This document shows positions 32,853 through 45,180 of a stretch of DNA of 64,000 bases, one piece after another. The notes beneath the pieces were generated by a model, which worked only from the letters and a program-made list of their open reading frames with translations, did no database searches and had not been told where the DNA came from. Origin of the DNA: Ceratobasidium sp. AG-K (Eukaryota > Basidiomycota > Agaricomycetes > Cantharellales > Ceratobasidiaceae); contig JAWNGF010000004.1 in the NCBI GenBank assembly GCA_037039685.1, positions 1,860,001-1,924,000 of the forward strand, read 5' to 3'. Each line of letters starts with the position of its first letter. The first letter of the stretch is position 1. The translations under genes were made by a program, and so were the position numbers.

Positions 32853-35696
32853 CTATAGGCGAGTCTGCCAATTTCGCGCACGAAGGTCGATCACATCCTT
32901 GAATAAGGTCAGTATCGTTCAATTAAACCAAATGACAGACTCACTTGTAGCATAAACCGAATACGCCAACTGAGATCACCCTTGTTTGCGATCCCGTTCA
33001 TTCGCTCGAAGAATATATCCATATGATTGCGCGCCCTGCGATTGTCCAGCATTCGTCCGGCGGTCGCAAGAAGTTCGCATAAGCTCTCGATATCCTCTTC
33101 TTTGGGCTTGATGTTATTGGACAAGAACTTCTTGATACACTCGTGCATGGTACGTTCGGTTAACAGCTTCAGTTTGAATAATTCGCCCATAAACCGAACC
33201 AGACCGAGGCCTTGACGCTTGACCTTGGATACAGCGGTGAGTTCAGCCCACTTGACGTTCCAACCACGTTCGAACTCCTCTTGGCACAGGTGGAGAAGGT
33301 ACTTGCGGAATAACATCCCGCCCGTAACCGGCTGCTCGCCCCAGTCGCAAACCATGTCGTCCTGAATGTTGGGCGACAAGGATTTGATCATCTTGCGACA
33401 TAGGCGCGCATACATTTCACCATACATGGGATCATTCCGGGCGCTGTTGAATACCAGCTTGGCGATCCGCATGAGCAACGACCCATTCTTTATTTGCTCC
33501 GACCTGTCGGCGAGTTGAATAATTTGGTTCGAAATAGCGACAAAGTTGTCCGCCGTAAGCTTGTTGAGCAGGCCCTGGATTGTCGCCGGGACGCATCGAA
33601 GACTCCCACCCAGCCACCGATTACTCGCTTTGGGCGGCGCGGCCGGTTCAGTAGGCCTAAGCGCGCGCGGGACACCAATTGGCCTCCCGGTGAGGGTCGT
33701 TGGCGCCGGCCGACCACCTGCAAGGCCCGCGGAGGGAACTCCGCCGCGTGTACTCGTGGATGCGTCGGGCCGGGACTGGGAGTCGCTCATCCTGCTCCAG
33801 GGAGTTTTGGAGTTGCCTACGGAGAATCCGCCAGGTTTGGTCGGAGCAGGCTTGGTCGGAGCAGGCTTAGGTCCGAGTTCCTTGAACACGTCGCCCATAG
33901 TTGTGAACCCAACGGGGTGGCGATCTCCAGCGCGAGGGTTACTTGGGGGGCTCTTGCCTTGTTCGCGCGGTTCGAGTCCGATGGAGCCGAGGGGTGGGAG
34001 GGAGTGAGGCCTGTCCTTACAGTCGTTCATGAACTGCAACAGGAAGTCGCGGCTGTATCTAAGAGGGAGAAAAGGTTGTTGTTAGTGAATTCGAATACGC
34101 GTAAGCCGACTTGCTCACCTCGATGGGCTGGGGGCGACGCTAATACCCAGCTCTGAATTTGGTTTTCCGACCTCCTGAAAATACGGCGCTGCATTCAAGT
34201 CTTCCGTAGGCGGCGCGCGAGCCGGCGCTGGCATAGCTACCGGGCTACCTCTCGGGATAGAGTGCTCCAACGAGTTAGGAACGGGGCATTCCGGACTCTC
34301 GGAAGTGGGGTTCGATTTGGGCAGAGGCGACGGGAGACCGGGGACAGTGGGTGGCAAGGGATTATTCGCGGATTGAAGAGAGGCCAGGGCAGGGGAGGTG
34401 TCTTGCTCTTCGCCCTCTTCGTCGGCCTTTGCGGCAACCTCTGCTTTGAGTCGGGCCTCTTCCTCCTCTTTCGCTATACGCTTGGCCTGTTTGTTCTTGC
34501 GCTTGCGCTCTTTCTTGGATTCTGCCTTTTCTGCGTTTTCCCGGGCTTCGCGCTCGGCCTCCTCCAATCTGCGCGCCTCCTCCGATCTGCGCGCCGCCTC
34601 CAACCTGCGCACCTCATCCAAAGCCCTTTGCTCTTCCTCCCAAGCCTTTTGCTCCTTCTCTTCCTCTGCCTTGCGTTTGGCTTCATTCGCCTTGCGCTTG
34701 CGTTCCGCCTTGACCTTTGCTTTTTCCGCCTTGTCCCGCGCCTTCTCCGCCGCCTCCCTCAACCTGCGTTCCTCTTCTCTAGCGCGTTGTTTCTCCTCCT
34801 CCTTTGCCCTGCGCACCTCCTCCTCCTTGCGCTTCTTTTCCTCTTTTGCCTTGGCCAATTGGTCCGCTTTTTGCGCCTTGGTTTCTGGCCGTTCGGCCGC
34901 GCTCGGGCGCTTAGCATTAGGGGCCGCTGGGGCCTTCGCCTTGGGACGAGGCGGGGCTTGACCCTCGAATGTGAGCGCGTCGCCGTTGGGGGTGGTAATT
35001 CGGATCGGGCCGCCCGTGCCCGTGCCGGGAATAAATGGGGCTGCCGTGACGTTGAATGAGGATGAGGCGGCGCTCAGTTGAGTTGCCAGTGCGGGTGTCG
35101 GTGCGCCGAAAGACGCCGGAACGGGCACGGGAGTCGTAGTACCAGAAGAAGTAGCTGCCGAGGTCTGGGACAGTGCATGAACATTGGCCTTTTTGTTCTT
35201 TTTCGAGGTCGATGTGCTAGGTGTCTGTGTGCTGGCGCTCTTGCTAGGCCCACTCGCCGGCTGCGAAGGCTTAGGTGCGGCTGTCTTGGCACCCTTTGCA
35301 GGTTTCGGGGGTGCTGGGGTTGGATTTGGTGCCGGCGGGTCGGGCTTTTTCTTGAGGGACGATTGGATCGGGCCAAAGTTGTTCGAGTCGGCTGGTATAA
35401 ATGACATAAGTCTCAGAATGGTTGATACAAACAGTTCGCTCACCTGGTGGATTGTCTTTGCCTTCCCCCTTTGGAGTGGGTTGTACGGGTGCCCCCGCGG
35501 AGGCTGGAGTAGCCTTGGACTTGCGCCGAGAGCTCGAGGGGACTGGAGACGGGGATGGCGCATTGCTGGCGACAGATTGTGCACCGGACGTATTCAACGT
35601 TTTCTGTAGGGGCGCTTCTGCCGAGATCGAGTCCAACTGGGGAATGGAAGAATTCAATGCTTCTTTTTTCTTTGCGCGTTTAGCAGCCTTGCTCAT
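32853..35696 (-). CDS. eIF4G paralogue truncated after MIF4G (no MA3 domain)
   Basis: Four exons (35696-35444, 35391-34119, 34058-32945, 32897-32853) join in frame to 894 residues. The intron positions equal those of the canonical gene except that its second intron is missing. The N-terminus keeps the signature NFGPIQSSLKKKPDPPAP, and the segment RITTPNGDALTFEGQAP is retained. A Glu/Lys/Arg/Ala helix follows. The eIF4E-binding motif is intact (YSRDFLL, 510-516), and a complete MIF4G spans about 665-880. The last exon codes only DVIDLRARNWQTRL and then TAG, where the canonical protein continues for another 320 residues including MA3. The chosen ATG aligns with the canonical start, and the upstream bases are conserved. 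The product should bind eIF4E and perhaps eIF4A but lacks the MA3 module, so it might act as a modified or competing scaffold. Confidence 0.82.
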
Positions 35697-38115
35697 TCTG
35701 TGACTGTTAGCCACGGCCAAAAGGCAATGGCGCGTATCGTGGTTAGGCGTGGCGCTTGGTGGCTGTGCTAGTACAAATTCAGGATTCGAGGCTTCCAGGT
35801 TACGTCACTAAATGAAATTCCTGGACTGCTTGCGAGAGCTCCCGAGCAAACACAACCACTATGTCGAAACTCATGCCGCAGCTCATAGTTGGAGATCGTA
35901 TACAGCCGAGAGCCTTTGGGGATTCTCACTATGCGCTGCTGTCGATCCCGGTTCCTACGTTGTACAATACACACAATTTACTCAGTTCCTCCGCCTCGAC
36001 AATACAATCGCGTTCATCGCATTCTGTGCGACCGGATCCTCAAGATGCTCACCATTTTCAACCCTCTCTTTGCAAGTACGAGGCAAAATGGCAAGCTGGT
36101 CTAGACCCGCGTTAAGGTGTGTATCCAGGTGAAATTCCACATGACAATGGATTAGATGCGAAAGGATTCCGTCGGCACAAGTGGATACGTCACAGTTGCA
36201 CGCTTGTTCGGGTTCGCTGCATTCGCCCCACACGGTAACGAGAGGTTCTAGGTTACGGGCTACGCTGCGTGCTAGCGATTTCGAACCAAGGAGAGGAGCG
36301 TGAAGGCCCCGCCGAAACAATTACCCAAGAAGAACCAGCGCACACGAGCGAACGAGCAAGTCAATGTACCGACCATTTGTTGCGCTCAGAGTGGAAGGGA
36401 CTCTGATAACTGGGTGGACTACGGTTCGTACATCTATACCGACATGTGTGCGTTTTGTAACCAGAAACCAGTACTCCCGAGCATGGCATCATCTCATGCA
36501 TCTATACTTCGATCGCCGCTCATACACCGAGATCGATGTCCCAGAGTTAGAGCGCCCGCAAACATCTTCAGCCTATGCTACGCCCCCAAATAGGTGGACC
36601 TTACCTAGGACTTTAGGTGCGTGATCTGATAAATTAAATTCTAGCGTGCTCCAAGTTCATCAATGATCCATCATATGGGGAAGAATGCAGATTTGAGGTG
36701 CAAGCTTCGATTGTGGGGATGGGGTCTATGATCGACGTAAGTGGATCATGATGGAACCTCGATCAATGATCTCATGTACTACTACTAGCTGTAGGCATTA
36801 CGACACTCGAGTCGCATTGGCTGGGGATGACGACGATCCAGAACGAAACACGTTCACACCCGGACGAATGTCACGTAAAGAAACCAAAAACGTCAATTTC
36901 CGTGCTCTATTCGGAACGAATGGTAGTGAGGCGAAGACGAGTGGGGTCAGTAAAAACTGCGGAAATTATTGTTTGACAGGATCGATGACGACTTGTCCAT
37001 AGGCTGGGGCAAGCATAGCGACAAATAACCAGTTGACAGATTGGGGGATCATGTTTATGCAGGAATTGGGCTCCAATCCTCACCAAGGCGAGGGGAACGA
37101 GATAACTTCTGATCAATAACGGCTCGAGCTAAAGGAGAAGTGGAAGCAGCAAAAGGCCACGGAGATTATTCGAAGGACGCTGAGTTGTCTGAAGCCAAGC
37201 TCTTTAACGACTCGGGGAACAAGGAGGCTCCATCCGGTGGGTTCAAATCGAGGACAGTACCCCGCGCAAGGCCGCCCGTTCGGCTGCTCCCTGAAACATG
37301 CCGACTGATGCCGAACACGCGCTACTGCGTTCCCAATGCCAAACCAAAGCACTTTGACGCGCGTGCTGTAATCGAGTCGAAAAGGCAAGCCATAGAGGGA
37401 ACGGAGGCAGGCCAAAAAAGAAAACGACATCGTCAACGACGGAGGTAAAGAATGGATAGCACTTTGCCATCAGTCTCAGGGTGAGCGGTTTGCCGCATGG
37501 CACGAAGTTTGATACCGATTTGTCTAACCCTCGGTAGTAATAACCTGTAGTGCCCTTTAATACTTTTGTTAATTTGTGAAAATCGTGAACGAGCGCGGCG
37601 TAGCTCGAATGGCTCGCGGTGAGAAGCGGTAACTGTGATCTTGTGTCAATCCATATCAGGCATGTGATTAGAAGCGTCGTTGATCGGAGGACCCCAATGG
37701 GAAACTGTGACGTTGGTGGCACTATTTTCGACAAAATTTGCGTACAGAGCACCAGAATCCTGTCCCATAAGTATGTGACAGGACCCGCTCAAGCGAAGAT
37801 CGAAGTGCAGGCTGGGAGCAAAGAAGCCCTGCGCATGAGTGCGATGGAGTTGCGTCACCCCAGCACGTTCCGGAGCTCGACCAAAAATGAACGATCCGCG
37901 CCTCCGAGCCAAATCCGGCCCATTCAGTGCGCGCTATTCTATGGCTCGGACACGAACAACACAGTGTCTGTCAAGCCGTGGTGCTTGTCAAAACTCATTC
38001 AATGACGCTGGCGTACCCTTACCTTGCTGCTATAAGAACATCCAGTTCGAGCTCAACCAGCGCCAACTCCAAGTAACACTCTCGAGCACACTTGAATTCC
38101 TCCACTATCTACACG
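35697..38115. other. Intergenic region with scattered open frames
   Basis: Frames at 35982-36320 (minus), 37113-37752 (minus) and 37140-37448 (plus) are open but overlap each other and match nothing known. A short plus-strand segment near 36870-36950 (ETKNVNFRALFGT) vaguely recalls the canonical TKKLNVHALFQT. That is too little to call a relic. The last 200 nt are the aquaporin promoter and 5' UTR. Confidence 0.4.
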
Positions 38116-39333
38116 ATGAAGTCCGACTCTAGGTCGCTTTTCGGCAATATCAAGGAGGATGTGCACGCCGCTGCTCTCGAGTTCATTGGCACGGTAAGTG
38201 TCATGGGCAGCCGTCCTAGTCGTCACCTGCTAATACTTTATCTAGATTATGTTCCTACTCCTAGGCCTTGGTGGTATTCAGGCGTCTGCGTTTTCTAAAC
38301 AGGCATCGCCGGCCCCCGCCGCAGGTGGATCCGGTGACGGGGATAAGGTTTTCTCCATTGAGCAACTGCTGTACATTTCGGTTTCCATGGGCTTGTCTCT
38401 CCTAGTCTCCGTGTGGTTCTTCTTCCGGTACGCCCGAGTCCACTCACCCAAATGAATCCGAGCTGATATACAGCTTCAAGTGTCACTGGTGGAGTGTTCA
38501 ACCCAGCGGTCTCAACTGCACTGCTACTCATCGGCGTTATTGGGCCCGTCCGGTTCGTCCTCTACTGCATCGCTCAGCTGGCCGGTGGTATTGTGGCGGC
38601 TGCTCTATTGGTCGCGCTCTTACCCGGCAAACTAAAGGTCACGTAAGTTGGACACAATACTGGGTCTCGACCGACAACTCACAACCTGCGAGCAGGGTAT
38701 TCCCAGCCGCGGGAGTCAACACCGCACAGGCTGTTTTCATCGAGGCATTCCTAACATCAGCGGTGAGCTCCCATTTTACACGGTGGCACTCTAAGTTGTT
38801 AATTTGTTTCCTTCTAGTTGGTACTGGCTGTTCTGATGCTGGCGGCGGAAAAACACAGGAGTACACCATTTGCACCCGTATGTGTACCTCACCTTCCTCA
38901 TTGGCTCTCTTACTCACGTATTGATGTGCTCCTAGATCGGAATCGGTCTGACCCTCTTTGCTTGCCATCTTTGGGGCGTTATCTATACTGGTGCCGCCAT
39001 GAATACAGCTCGCGCATTCGGCCCCGCCGTCGTTGCTGGATTCGATAAGAATCACTGGGTGGTACGTAGTGTGCATTATATATGCGTGTGCAATAACTAA
39101 GGCCTGTTCACATCTAGTACTGGCTCGGTCCCTTCATCGGCAGTCTTATGGCCACCCTATTCTACGGGCTCCTCAAGCATATTAGGTACTGGCGTCTCAA
39201 CCCCGACCAGGACATTCCAGACCCAAAGCGCTCTCCTGCTGATCCACTTGGATCTGTTGCCTCCAACACTCGCTCATATAACCAGAACGGCATGACTGAA
39301 CCCAAGCCCGCCGACGGCGTTGAACACGTCTAA
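38116..39333 (+). CDS. Aquaporin (major intrinsic protein family) with an NTA second motif
   Basis: Seven exons (38116-38193, 38246-38427, 38481-38642, 38696-38762, 38818-38877, 38936-39061, 39118-39333) give 296 residues and six predicted spans. MIP channels pass water or small solutes across membranes. The first half carries the half-helix motif TGGVFNPAVSTALLL with a canonical NPA. The second half reads YTGAAMNTARAFGPAVVAGF, so the second NPA is NTA while the following Arg, the selectivity-filter residue, is kept. The short spacing after it favours an orthodox aquaporin over an aquaglyceroporin. The cytosolic C-terminus is about 60 residues, hydrophilic, with Pro/Asp and Asn/Thr/Lys. All introns are GT-AG and 45-55 nt. 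The gene shows no disruption and is flanked by degenerate sequence on both sides. Confidence 0.88.
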
Positions 39334-39489
39334 AAAAGCTTTCCGTCAAGTTTGCCAGCATTACGTCCCCGAATGTCGAACATTTTTTCTCATTTTCACA
39401 ACGACTTCTTACCTCATGTACCAATAGCATTACCTAGTAGAAATAGCCCCAATGTGAATTTTATCAAGTTTTATCTTCAATGAACAAGC

Positions 39490-39935
39490 CAAACACTCTG
39501 CACAATAGCTGTCATGATTTGATAAGCATCAGCCGCACCTCCACCTCTTTTGCTATCTGGCTACCATCGTGGATAAGTTCGAACGTGGAGGTGCCCAACC
39601 CGACCAAGTTGACGAGGTGAGCGATAACGACACAAGGTGACCTTTTAAGTCGCGGATTTTCCGGTCTGTCCTCTATAAAATATGCAAAGCAGCTCACCGT
39701 TTCGGATTGTGCAGCAAATATATGTCTCTCTCCTAAGCCGAAGAGGTTAGCTAGTGAGACTAGACAAAAACTATTACTTATATCTACAACACTGCGCGCG
39801 TAATGGTGAAGTACCTGTTGAGGCGAAGTAGATTGAAGGTTGCGCATATCAAGTTGACAAATCCCTGGCCATCGTGACGGCGGATGACACAGTGCGAACA
39901 ACCTCAGTATGTGCGAGTGGCTTGCAGTTGGCCAC
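39490..39935 (-). pseudogene. Relic of the kinase N-lobe/hinge exons
   Basis: Minus-strand fragments recall exons five and six of the intact kinase at 48167. There is a HSHILRLFAL segment (compare HENILRLLGL), then EDRPENPRL (compare NDRPSENRYKL) and AYQIMTAIV (compare SIQIVGAVV). They lie in different frames with stops between them. The order and spacing fit, but each match is short, so this is a tentative call. The hydrophilic rest of the region was not assigned. Confidence 0.35.
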
Positions 39936-40049
39936 ATGTATGCGCTAAGGCACTAGCATTAGGGTGAGTGGCATTGCTAGGCCAATGCGGGCACGATGCC
40001 TCTGCAAGTCTTAGGTTCCTCCTATGGCTTATAGTTATGGTTTACCCGG

Positions 40050-40735
40050 TGGGGGCGACCAGCGGTGTCGAAACCCAATCTCGTCTTTTTCCTCATCTCA
40101 GCATGCTGAGGGTTCTCCGATATTTATATCCAGCCCATTTATCTTCGCCCGTGTCTAATCTGGTTTATCTGCGACTGAGTCCCCTCGTACAGCTCCCGCG
40201 CATCAACAGCCTACACGACTTACTCTCGAGCAACCCCCGACTCGAAGCACTTCATCTCGAGATTTGCAAGGTTAAATATTCCGAATTCGAGGCCGAGGAA
40301 CCGGAGAACTCGCGCGTTAGTTTGCCCTGCCTTTGTCGATTCTCGCTCCAAGAACCGGTGGCCCTCTCCAATGGCGAGCTAGGGTCTATTTATCCCGCCT
40401 TGAGGTACCTTGCAGTTGGGCAGTGGTTCCCAGATGCATATCCCTTGTGGGTTTTACTCTCTTCCTGCAAGAATATCACGAGACTTGACTGGGACGTCCG
40501 GAAGGCCTTGAAGTGAGGTCCGTCGATTGAAATGCTTACGGAACTTGCGGCTACCGAGGTGATATGCCCTTATTTACGGCATTTCAGAGTACGTTCGATT
40601 TCTGAGGAAGACCTGCTGAGGTTAGTCTGTGGGAGGGACAACATGGGTCGCCCCATCAGGTTGATTGAGCTTGGGTCTCGATCCTGGCGCCGTATCAGCG
40701 AACTTGGAAAACCATTTTCGGGGATTATATGGTAA
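40050..40735 (+). pseudogene. Truncated F-box-type protein relic (C-terminal part)
   Basis: The frame follows the C-terminal half of the intact F-box gene at 45887-47442. LPRINSLHDLLSSNPRLEAL matches its LPPLNNLHELLANTPQLQSL-type segment. EEPENSRVSLPCLCRFSLQEP matches PDSIRISLPNLRRILLREP. KNITRLDWDV matches TKITRLDWEV, and EVICPYLRHFRV matches AVLCPRLEHLKV. A TGA at 40514-40516 interrupts it, and roughly 50 residues present in the intact gene are missing in the middle. No F-box or start is found upstream. It is a decayed paralogue, not a gene of its own. Confidence 0.7.
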
Positions 40736-41443
40736 GTGTTTGGCCTTACCTGAACATTGCCAATTGGCAGGAGGATTCCAACAGCGATGGAAGCGATACG
40801 GAAGCTGCTAATGACGGCAAGTCAGTGGAAGAGGAGGCTCCTCATGGGTTTAGCGTCGAGGACATATTTACGGATGATGGCAGTAGCTAAATGGATTGCG
40901 ACTCGGTCATCTCTGTGTAGCTGCTATAGTCTTTTCCTACATCAATGTTTTCTATATTTTTCAGTTCGCCCGTATAGCTAGATCTCTTCGGTAGAAATTA
41001 TTATTATTGTAACGAAGCTTAAGCCGCCTGTGTTGTTCAACCAAGTTTGCCAGATTCAGTGTGATATACTCACACCGATGACCCTAGTCGCTGTAGTAAC
41101 GGCCGAAAGAACCGGCACATATGCCTAAAAGAGTTTCTGAAGTGCATATATGCGCCCATGTAGTGCGGTTAGCGATAGATACTTGAACCTTTGGGTGAGT
41201 ACCGTCAATTTGTCCCGATATATTAGCGCAATATAAACCGGTAAAACCTAAATATGCCAGTAAACTGTGGAAACTCGCCGATGAGGCCACGAGATGTGCG
41301 AGCGAGACATCTGGTAAAGTGTCCATTTCATTGTATTTCACTGTTAGATCAGTACTGGCTACATATAATCAGGTAGACAAGGTCTAATGACAAACAAGCA
41401 ATAGTTTATCATAGTAGAGCAAGAAACTATGATCAACACTCAT
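40736..41443. other. Spacer, nothing recognised
   Basis: AT-rich sequence with short open frames on both strands, for example 85 codons on the minus strand at 41084-41341. None resembles a known protein. Confidence 0.5.
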
Positions 41444-43190
41444 CTAAGCCGACAATGCTTTCTCGTACTCTTTCAGTAGTTGATCTCGAGGGTGAATTCT
41501 GGGAGTTGCCAGCTCTCCTGCCTTGGACTTGTCGAATCCAGCGGCAACTATGAGATGGGCGAGCCACTCGTAAGCCTTGGGCACGTCGATGCAGATATTG
41601 TCAACAAACTCGGCTGTTGGCAGTAGACTATGGTCAAAGTCTTCGGGCGAAATAACTAGGCGCTTTCGGGCAGTAGCTATAAGCCTCTCGGCGAGCACAA
41701 CGATTTTATTACCACCGCCGAGCCCAGCGTTGACCAGTTTATCGACGAGCAAATATCGGTACTTGGTTGGTAGAGCCTCGAGCGCCACGATCGCCTCGTC
41801 AACGTCTGCCACAGCCAGGTACTCCTGCATCTGGTTAAAATCAGCCACCAATCGGGCCAGAACACTTACCTTGACGTCCTCCTCGAACTTGGCCCGCGTA
41901 TGCACTTCAGATCAGACCTTTTGGACACAGGCCGCTTTTGCGGCTTGATATCCCTCGACTCCAGTATGCTTGGGTCGTGGGGACAAATTCAGCCTCTCGA
42001 GCGTAGAATTAGATTATCCTACGGCACCCAGCCTACCCAGACCAAAATCGGCGCTCGAATTGCGATCGTTCGTCGTCAGCTTGACTCGCGTTGGCACAGG
42101 GACACTCGCACCCCCACTCGACGCAGCAAACATGTTTACACTGCCTTGCGCCTCGGATCCCTCCCCGAAAACGCACTCGATGGTCCAAACTGGATCCCGG
42201 TCGGTTTGGCTATTTTGCTGAATTGGGAGAGGTCCCCGGGACGCGTACGATGCGGGTTGTGAAATCGGCCCCGGCGAGTATTCGAGCCGCCAAACGAAAA
42301 TCCGCTGCGATGGTCGGTGAAGTCGAACCCGGATTGAGCATTCGCGGCCCTCGCTGAAGATTGAAATTGACCCATTGCGAATCCACCGCCTTTGGCTAGG
42401 CTGGGTCCGAGACCAAGGCCCATGGACGCTTGGCGCGAGAGTACGGGGGCGCCGCCCATGCCCATCGAACCCACCCGACGGCGTTCTCCGGTACGTGGTC
42501 CGGCAGAGTAGTTTTGCGCCTCGTTCGTAGGGTGCGAGGCCTATGGTATCGAGCGGAGGAAGCGCGTCGGGTTTCCGTTTGCAGAGGCCCATGAATTGCA
42601 AAAGGAAGTCGCGGTCGTAACTACGTATTTGGGAGGAGCAAGCGTAAGCTGAATCCAGACATGGGGGGCACGACGCACCTAAACTTGCCCGGCACTGCAG
42701 CAATGTTTAAATCGGGATTTGGAGCTTTGATGCTCTTGGGATAGGGCACAACGCTCAAGTCTTTGGTGGTGCGCGCGCTGGCCAACGCCGCCATGAGCAC
42801 GCCAGTACGGTTGCCCTACGCACTTGAGAGATCCAACGGGCCAGGAGTTCCGCGTTTGGGGTGTTCGCGGTTAGCCGATATTGATAATGAGAAAGTACGG
42901 TCTGGGGCAGTCAGGGATGTGGAGAAGGGTGATGTGTGACCGAGAACGGTGGATGGCAAGAGACTGTTCGCGCGGGCGGTGATGACTTGGGTCTGCATTT
43001 GCACGACACTCATGCGCTTGGGAATCCGTGGCTGTGCAGGTGCAAAGTCCTATGGTGGAGTGTCTTGTGGGAGCTGTAGCTGCTGGCGTTCGGAATGGAC
43101 CATAGATGCTAGCTTGTCGCTCTTGTACAATCGTTAGCCTTGGTACTGAGGTGGAGGGAGAGTTGCGCTTGTACCGGATTCGACAAAATA
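41444..43190 (-). pseudogene. eIF4G paralogue lacking the coiled coil and MIF4G
   Basis: On the minus strand, the segment before the eIF4E motif is present (SLTAPDRTFSLSIS, GTPGPLDLSSA), then SIKAPNPDLNIAAVPGKFR. After the intron come YDRDFLLQFMGLCKRKPDAL and the glycine-rich linker (GSMGMGGAPVLSRQASMGLG). The text then jumps from about canonical residue 800 directly to the post-MIF4G linker (GDLSQFSKIAKPTGIQFGPS) and on to an MA3 domain ending at 41444 (EYLAVADVDEAIVALEALPT and HPRDQLLKEYEKALSA). A TAG replaces the Gln after DLSSA, and one inserted base in the GAKLL segment shifts the frame. The MA3 exon is still open and the eIF4E motif is perfect. The upstream limit is uncertain: a LPQDTPP-like piece near 43080 hints at the eIF4G exon 3 start. 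Confidence 0.78.
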
Positions 43191-44523
43191 CTGCTCGATA
43201 GTGGATGCGGATCCTGGGACATTAGCATCGCGAGTATATGGTGGCTAATTTATAGCGTTGCCACGGTACCGCGCAGATCGATACAGAAAATCAAATAAGC
43301 TATTGTCCGGTTAGTCGGCGATAAATTAACTATGGCCGATTCTAACAAACCACACTCCCTGGTTCTGGCGTGGTCGATCCAATCAATTTAATGCGTCAGA
43401 GCTGGCGATCGGCTCTTCTGTGGGCGACGGTAACACCACCCGGTAGTTTAACAATAAAAGATAGGCCTTGTCTTTGTTCGGTATCGATACTCGCGCATGG
43501 TAACTGCCTTAGCAAAATAGGTAAGGTATGCATTCTCGGAAACGTGGGGCACAAACAGCCTGAGAATAGAGACGAGCAACGCCAGCGGTAGCTAAATAGA
43601 TCATAACGAAAGTGTCCCTGCACTCGTGCGTGGTTTTATGTTGCACTCAATGACGGTTCCATCCCCTGGTCAACCTTACTGGCGACTGGGTACCTAAGCT
43701 TGTAGAAATTGAAGACGACCAACTGCCTCATTCTATTTCTTGGTATATTGCTCGCGATATTGCGTTCCGCTGCTCCTTTAATTGGGCGAGTTGTTGGCAC
43801 GCATATATACGCCCTGGCGCTCACTCACGTGAATGATCACTCGAAACCCCAGACACGCGCTTGGTTCTCTGACCATCCTGGCCAAGTCCCTAGATATAAC
43901 ATAGCATGATGCGTATTCCGTATGGCAGTTTGTAGAATAGATATTCGCGCTACCGTCAAATCGTTTGGGTAGATTGCCTAGGTTCGTTTCGACGCCTTTC
44001 GGCCTTGCGTTTAAAGCTGCTGCAGGAAATGCGTGAAGTGTTATCATATTGTGTAAATCGAACCTATACAACATCACAAAAGGCTATTGGGATATGAAAA
44101 AATAATTCATGTGAGCAAAAAGAACGTGGTTGGATAAGCGAACGAAACCGAACGGGAATGCTTCCACCACCAGCCCGCCTCGAAGAATAGGGTTTGATAT
44201 GACGAGATGTATGGCGCTGGGCACTGCATCGGCCGTTGCGTTTGTCTCGAACAAAGCATGTGAACAATCGGGACTCGGCTGAGCGGGTTTCCAGTGTCGC
44301 GCAAAGCTTGATCGCGTCCTCCACCACGGCCAGTGTGAACCAACCAAATCGCGCACTCCACTTACTCATAGAAATTCAGGACGCAGGCTGATCTTCGTTG
44401 CCCTTCGCTATCTTGTTCGTTTCCCCAAAATAGATATTTAAGGAGTTCCACTCTTTGAGGATCTCCGACTGTCCAATGGTCAGAAAGATATGATATCAGC
44501 TTCCGAATACCTCATTTCCGGGA
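43191..44523. other. Spacer, nothing recognised
   Basis: Open frames exist, including a 101-codon minus-strand frame at 44064-44369 beginning SKWSARFGWFTLAVVEDA, but no family could be assigned. The sequence lies between two eIF4G-derived relics and may contain further unrecognisable remains. Confidence 0.4.
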
Positions 44524-45180
44524 TTAGCGGTGCCTGGAAAGCGACATCTTGATACAACCACGGATGGAGCGCTCAGCCAGCACCTCTAGCTTGCACAGCC
44601 TAACTATAAACCTGATCAGACAGAGAGCGTGATGTTTGACCTTTGTAGCAGCATCATACTCGTCGCCTCCGCTTCCTGCCTGGCTCGCAACTCCAGCCAC
44701 CTCATCTTTATCCACCGTGGATAAAGCAGCTGGGGGTGCGGTCTCCTTGGCCTACCCACTTTCAAAACTCGCTCGACACAGACTAGGCAAGTACTTGCCA
44801 TACGGAAATGCACCTGTAACCAGCTCGCCGTCCACGCTGTGCGTTTTCTCGTCCTGAAAGTTGGGCGACGCAGGGTCCAGCATCTTGCGACACGGTCTAG
44901 CGTGCGTCTCGCCAAGCTTGTGATCTTTTGCGGTGCCTTAAAACATGAGTTTGTCGACCAGCTCGAGAGTCCGCCCGTCCGTTTCCTGCTTGGGTTTGCT
45001 GACGTAAGTTATAATCTGGTTCGAGGTCGAGTCAGGCTTGTCTGCCCTAAGTTTGTTGAGCGGGGTCATGGCATTGCGCTCGACCAGTTGACGCTGCTAG
45101 GGTCGTGGTGGCGAGTACGAAGTGCTGCTGGCAATATTCCGACCGTCTCCCATCCCAGGGGCGTGGCAGATTTGATACGC
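44524..45180 (-). pseudogene. Isolated MIF4G-domain relic of eIF4G
   Basis: The minus strand aligns with canonical MIF4G from QLVERNAMTPLNKLRADKPD (canonical QLVERKVKALLNKLTMDKFD) to KLEVLAERSIRGCIK (canonical KLSMLTERIMHECIK). Between these it reads NQIITYVSKPKQETDG and LDPASPNFQDEKTHSVDGE, with stops after KLMF and near the SFESG segment and at least two frame changes. Neither the N-terminal part nor MA3 is adjacent. Divergence from the canonical copy is clearly greater than in the copies at 26808 and 32853, so this is an older relic. Confidence 0.8.

Noticed and set aside
34262..35059. Long plus-strand open frames opposite the truncated eIF4G copy
   Set aside because: Same cause: antisense of the charged-helix repeat of the gene at 32853-35696.
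36748..37002. A further eIF4G N-terminal relic suggested by ETKNVNFRALFGT
   Set aside because: Only about a dozen loosely similar residues, without neighbouring homology; chance cannot be excluded.
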